The notes below the pieces were generated by a model. The model was not told the DNA's origin. It searched no databases and was given only the letters and a program-made list of their open reading frames with translations. From Bacteroidia bacterium (GTDB lineage: Bacteria; Bacteroidota; Bacteroidia; B-17B0; Aurantibacillaceae), in assembly GCA_026003255.1 (NCBI GenBank), contig BPGX01000001.1:558001-622000 (forward strand): a DNA stretch of 64,000 bases, given 5' to 3'. Below are positions 61,339 through 64,000 of this stretch, one piece after another (the first letter of the stretch is position 1; every line of letters begins with the position of its first letter). The translations under genes were made by a program, and so were the position numbers.

Positions 61339-62001
61339 ATGATTCAGAAAATCTTGTTTTTAGATATTGAAACAGTTCCATTAAAGTATAAGTATGATGA
61401 ATTGAATGAGCGTGAACGAAAATTGTGGGATTCAAAATGGAAATACAATTCAGACATAAACCCTTCTGATCAATATAGTAAAAGTGGCATTTATGCAGAA
61501 TTTGCGAAAGTAATTTGTATTGGATTAGGTTATGTAGATAGTAATCAGCAAATGCAATTGAAGGTACTGTTTAATAATGATGAAGTGCAATTGTTGAATG
61601 AGTTTAATACCGTTTTATACAAGTTTTATCAATATGTTTTTAAAACGTATAATTTGGAATACAATTTATGTGCTCATAATGGAAGAGAATTTGATTTTCC
61701 ATTTTTATGCAGGCGAATGTTGATAAATAATATAAGCATTCCAGATATTTTGAAGTCGGGGCGTAGAGATTTGTTATTGGATACAATGGAGATGTGGAAG
61801 TTTGGTGATTACAAAAATTATACCTCATTGGATTTACTGGCGTATGTTTTTAATATTGATTCTCCAAAGGATGGAATAGATGGAAGTATGGTTTCTAAAG
61901 TGTTTTATGAGGAGAAAGATTATGAGAAAATAAAAATGTATTGTCAAAAGGATGTGGAGACGTTAATTAAAGTGTATAAGAGATTGAATCAAATTGTTTG
62001 A
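61339..62001 (+). CDS. DEDDy 3'-5' exonuclease, PolB-like
   Basis: 220 residues with the RNase H-like exonuclease fold of predicted PolB-associated exonucleases. The acidic motifs are visible: I, FLDIETVPL (about residues 6-14); II, CAHNGREFDFPFLCRR (about 112-127); and III, MYCQKDVETLIKVY (about 200-213), where the tyrosine-type motif carries the last Asp. No polymerase domain is present. Family members are probably DNA-processing or proofreading nucleases, with biological role unsettled. It has a 34-base gap after the DUF4468 gene and converges on the deacetylase-like gene. Confidence 0.87.
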   Translation: MIQKILFLDIETVPLKYKYDELNERERKLWDSKWKYNSDINPSDQYSKSGIYAEFAKVICIGLGYVDSNQQMQLKVLFNNDEVQLLNEFNTVLYKFYQYVFKTYNLEYNLCAHNGREFDFPFLCRRMLINNISIPDILKSGRRDLLLDTMEMWKFGDYKNYTSLDLLAYVFNIDSPKDGIDGSMVSKVFYEEKDYEKIKMYCQKDVETLIKVYKRLNQIV

Positions 62002-62002
62002 A

Positions 62003-63313
62003 TTAAATGGATTGTAAAAACATTCTCCACTGTTTTGCATCCTTATTAAATAAAGGTGAGAGTGTGATTTCGTGAAATAATGGAATAAAATAACCTCCAA
62101 ATTTTTGGACAGTTTGATAAATGTTTTGTAAATGTTGGATAGAATTTTCAATACTTATTTTTTGATAGTTGAAATAAGCGCCGTCCATTACTTGAAATGG
62201 AATAAAGAGTAAGTTGGTTGATGTTTCTGTTTCAAAATCATAGTAATAAAAAGGATAACTGGTACCTGCACGCCAACCAGTATCTGAAGCAAAGCCCATT
62301 GTGAAATCATATTGAATGCCTGATTTTAGAAGTAGTTTTGGGGTGGTTGAAATGTTCATTCTTAAATAATGTTGTCGTGAAGCAAGGATTTTTGTTTGTA
62401 TAATATTTTCCAGATGTTTTTTTTCATTAGAAATTTTCTTTTCATCCAAGTATGAATCATAAGATGGATGTAAGCCAATGTGGGCAAAAGATTGAAGATA
62501 TTGTAATGTTGAGATGGTGTGTGGATGTTGAGTATTGGCAGCCCTGTCAAATTTTGTAGAGGACTTGCATAAAATAAAAAAAATAACAGGATGCTTTTGA
62601 CTTAATTGTTTTATGAAGTGATAAACATCAATAAAAGGGTCTTCTTTATTGAGAAATAAGGTTTTAATTCTTTCTGAAAATAAATGATGTTCACGTTTTA
62701 GTAAGTGTTTTAGTAACGCACCTGTTGTTCGGAGTTGTGATTTCCCTTTGAAGGCGAGAATGTTGTCTAAATCAAAGGTATAAATAGTTTGAAAATAGTA
62801 AGGAGTTTTGAAATGAGGATATAGTTTTTGGATGAATTGTTTGAAATTATGAATGTTTTCATCTACAAGTGGTCTGTTTAATTCATCTTTAAAGACACTA
62901 CAATGTTTTTCAAAACGCTGATGGTCATCGGATTGAAAAGGAAAGAACCATTCTTCATAACGTGAGATAAAGAAAAATATTTTTGCAAAGATATCTTCTG
63001 GATAAAAACTATTTTGTGTAATATGAAAATCAGGTGAGATGGGTGCTTTTGTGTAATTGGTAATAAGTGGAGTTGGGTAAACATTAATGCATTTTTCAAT
63101 GTGATTTTCGGAGTAATTAATTTTTAATTTATCTGAAAGAGTAAATTCATCTATGTTGTTTGTGAGAATATAATTTTTTTGCCAGATTCTATGAAAGATG
63201 AAATTTAGAGTATGGATTAAGCGAGTGTTGGTGTGATAAGGTGAGAATACAATAATTTCGGTAGGAAAATGAGAAGGTATTTGAAAGAGATTGTAAAAGT
63301 TATTTTGTAACAC
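62003..63313 (-). CDS. Polysaccharide-deacetylase-like protein (DUF7033 type)
   Basis: 436 residues with no signal peptide. The NodB-like barrel (about residues 180-436) is recognisable from TIYTFDLDNILAFKGKS (about 184-200), in place of the usual THDVD metal motif, and from GLHPSYDSYLDEKKI (about 276-290), RQHYLRMNISTTPKLL and SDTGWRAGTSYPFYYYD. The N-terminal half corresponds to a bacteroidotal domain of unknown function found with such deacetylases (PEDIFAKIFFFISRYEEWF). It starts at a GTG (63313). It may modify surface polysaccharides, and a glycosyltransferase lies upstream on the same strand. Confidence 0.82.
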   Translation of the reverse strand: MLQNNFYNLFQIPSHFPTEIIVFSPYHTNTRLIHTLNFIFHRIWQKNYILTNNIDEFTLSDKLKINYSENHIEKCINVYPTPLITNYTKAPISPDFHITQNSFYPEDIFAKIFFFISRYEEWFFPFQSDDHQRFEKHCSVFKDELNRPLVDENIHNFKQFIQKLYPHFKTPYYFQTIYTFDLDNILAFKGKSQLRTTGALLKHLLKREHHLFSERIKTLFLNKEDPFIDVYHFIKQLSQKHPVIFFILCKSSTKFDRAANTQHPHTISTLQYLQSFAHIGLHPSYDSYLDEKKISNEKKHLENIIQTKILASRQHYLRMNISTTPKLLLKSGIQYDFTMGFASDTGWRAGTSYPFYYYDFETETSTNLLFIPFQVMDGAYFNYQKISIENSIQHLQNIYQTVQKFGGYFIPLFHEITLSPLFNKDAKQWRMFLQSI

Positions 63314-63326
63314 AATGATAGTTATA

Positions 63327-63623
63327 TTAATTTTTTTGGTATGCTTTTTTGTTTTTGCGGAGTTGTTTTTTGGCGAGTCGTTTTTGTCGGCGTAGTTCTT
63401 TTTTATCTTGTTTACTCATTTGGGCGGATGGTAGGTCCTTTTTCTTCTTTTTCAAATAGGGATTGAAAGGTTCACTATTGAAACGTTCTTTGTGTCGCCA
63501 TTTTTTCCATATTTTAGGTTTACGATTTCTGCCAACCATTTCATCGTTGTATTGGGCATAAATGGAGAATGAAAGCGAGAACAAAAAAAATGATAGAAAT
63601 ACTATTTTACCTAAACCATTCAT
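63327..63623 (-). CDS. Small, highly basic secreted protein
   Basis: 98 residues from the ATG at 63623 (an in-frame TTG at 63653 is upstream of, and too close to, the -7 box TACTTTTG). The signal peptide NGLGKIVFLSFFLFSLSFSI ends near YAQ. The mature part is strongly basic (KKKKKD, KKELRRQKRLAKKQLRKNKK) with an NPYLKKKKK centre. No family was recognised. Similar short basic tails occur in bacteroidotal periplasmic proteins. It lies between the deacetylase-like gene and the glycosyltransferase. Confidence 0.7.
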   Translation of the reverse strand: MNGLGKIVFLSFFLFSLSFSIYAQYNDEMVGRNRKPKIWKKWRHKERFNSEPFNPYLKKKKKDLPSAQMSKQDKKELRRQKRLAKKQLRKNKKAYQKN

Positions 63624-63642
63624 TTTTAATATGGTTTGATTA

Positions 63643-63650
63643 CAAAAGTA
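63643..63650 (-). promoter_or_regulatory. -7 promoter element TACTTTTG
   Basis: Exact TAnnTTTG match on the minus strand, 19 bases before the ATG at 63623. Confidence 0.5.
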
Positions 63651-63660
63651 CAAATTTTAT

Positions 63661-64000
63661 TTAATTAGATGACAATTTCATTATCTCATCCCATAATTTG
63701 TTAGCAGAAATGTCCCAGTTGTATTTTTGTGCTTGTTCTTTGCCTTTGCTGATAAGGTTTTTAACAACTTCAGAATTTGTGGAGATGGTTTGCATCCCTT
63801 TTGCTATTTCTTGAATGTCTTGTGGATTGACTTTAAGAGCAGCATTTCCAGCCACTTCATTTAATGCTGTTGTGTTGGAACATATTACGGGCGTACCTAA
63901 TTGCATCGCTTCAATAACAGGCACTCCAAATCCTTCATAAAACGAAACCATTACCAATGCTTTTGCAAATTTCATTAAAACCATCGTCGTGTCGTCATTC
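63661..64000 (-). CDS. Group 1 (GT4) glycosyltransferase, C-terminal part, cut by the window edge
   Basis: The open frame runs off the right edge. The visible 113 residues hold the nucleotide-sugar half of a GT-B enzyme: the E-x7-E signature in SFYEGFGVPVIEAMQLGTPV, then CSNTTALNEVAGNAALKVNP and a C-terminal helix (NWDISANKLWDEIMKL). The family transfers sugars from nucleotide donors to glycans or lipids. The catalytic N-terminal half lies beyond the window, so the in-frame ATG at 63984 is not the real start. Confidence 0.88.
   Translation of the reverse strand, partial: NDDTTMVLMKFAKALVMVSFYEGFGVPVIEAMQLGTPVICSNTTALNEVAGNAALKVNPQDIQEIAKGMQTISTNSEVVKNLISKGKEQAQKYNWDISANKLWDEIMKLSSN

Overview
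The window comes from a low-GC member of the Bacteroidota. The evidence is: genes for gliding motility (GldD) and type IX secretion cargo with both type A and type B sorting tails; SprB and PKD repeats; Bacteroidota-style promoters (TAnnTTTG at -7) in place of clear Shine-Dalgarno sites; a bacteroidotal ribonuclease Y locus; and phosphosulfolactate synthase. Order, family and genus cannot be fixed from the sequence alone. There are no rRNA or tRNA genes, insertion sequences, phage genes or CRISPR arrays. Nearly all of it is chromosomal housekeeping and envelope biology.

Layout. 0-4 kb: arginase (minus) diverges from an arginine decarboxylase that is overlapped by an MFS transporter. 4-8 kb: a minus-strand metal-handling group (HYC-type membrane protein, secreted HMA protein, TonB-dependent receptor) broken by dispersed repeats. 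8-16.5 kb: NrnA-type DHH phosphoesterase, DUF2795 protein, RecX, an SDR protein without the usual catalytic pair, GldD, a long coiled-coil protein, a possible 6S RNA, ribonuclease Y, and the convergent Sua5/TsaC gene. 16.5-29 kb: CCA-adding enzyme (minus), then a long plus-strand run: flippase-like membrane protein, GT2 glycosyltransferase, OppC-type permease, DtxR/MntR regulator, TPR protein, ComA, a TMTC-like membrane glycosyltransferase and a secreted protein. 29-36.7 kb: two giant adjacent secreted adhesin-like proteins and a small secreted protein. 37-45.5 kb: CoA-transferase subunit B, heme A synthase, FkbM methyltransferase, two envelope proteins, MFS transporter, tryptophan 2,3-dioxygenase, and a convergent ArnT-like glycosyltransferase. 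45.9-53.4 kb: minus-strand run of UbiD-family decarboxylase, Ffh, a frameshifted asparagine synthase and RelA/SpoT. 53.5-58.2 kb: an ECF sigma factor followed by a membrane-spanning protein and a lipoprotein, and a separately terminated PKD/T9SS protein. 58.3-64 kb: fused E1 alpha/beta dehydrogenase, DUF4468 protein, DEDDy exonuclease, polysaccharide-deacetylase-like protein, a small basic secreted protein and a glycosyltransferase cut by the window edge.

Themes. Much of the content is cell-surface: T9SS cargo, glycosyltransferases, lipoproteins and one ECF signalling operon whose middle protein seems to join a cytoplasmic sigma-side domain to a barrel-like C-terminus. Two genes (arginase and asparagine synthase) are broken by single-base changes in homopolymers. 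At least three families of dispersed non-coding repeats occupy the gaps, and one has apparently become the N-terminus of the TonB receptor. Several promoters lie so close to start codons that leaderless or near-leaderless mRNAs are likely.

I did not find a clear new defence or mobile system. The most promising less-described items are the ECF trans-envelope operon, the coiled-coil gene at the 6S/rny locus, and the paired adhesins with exchanged N-termini.
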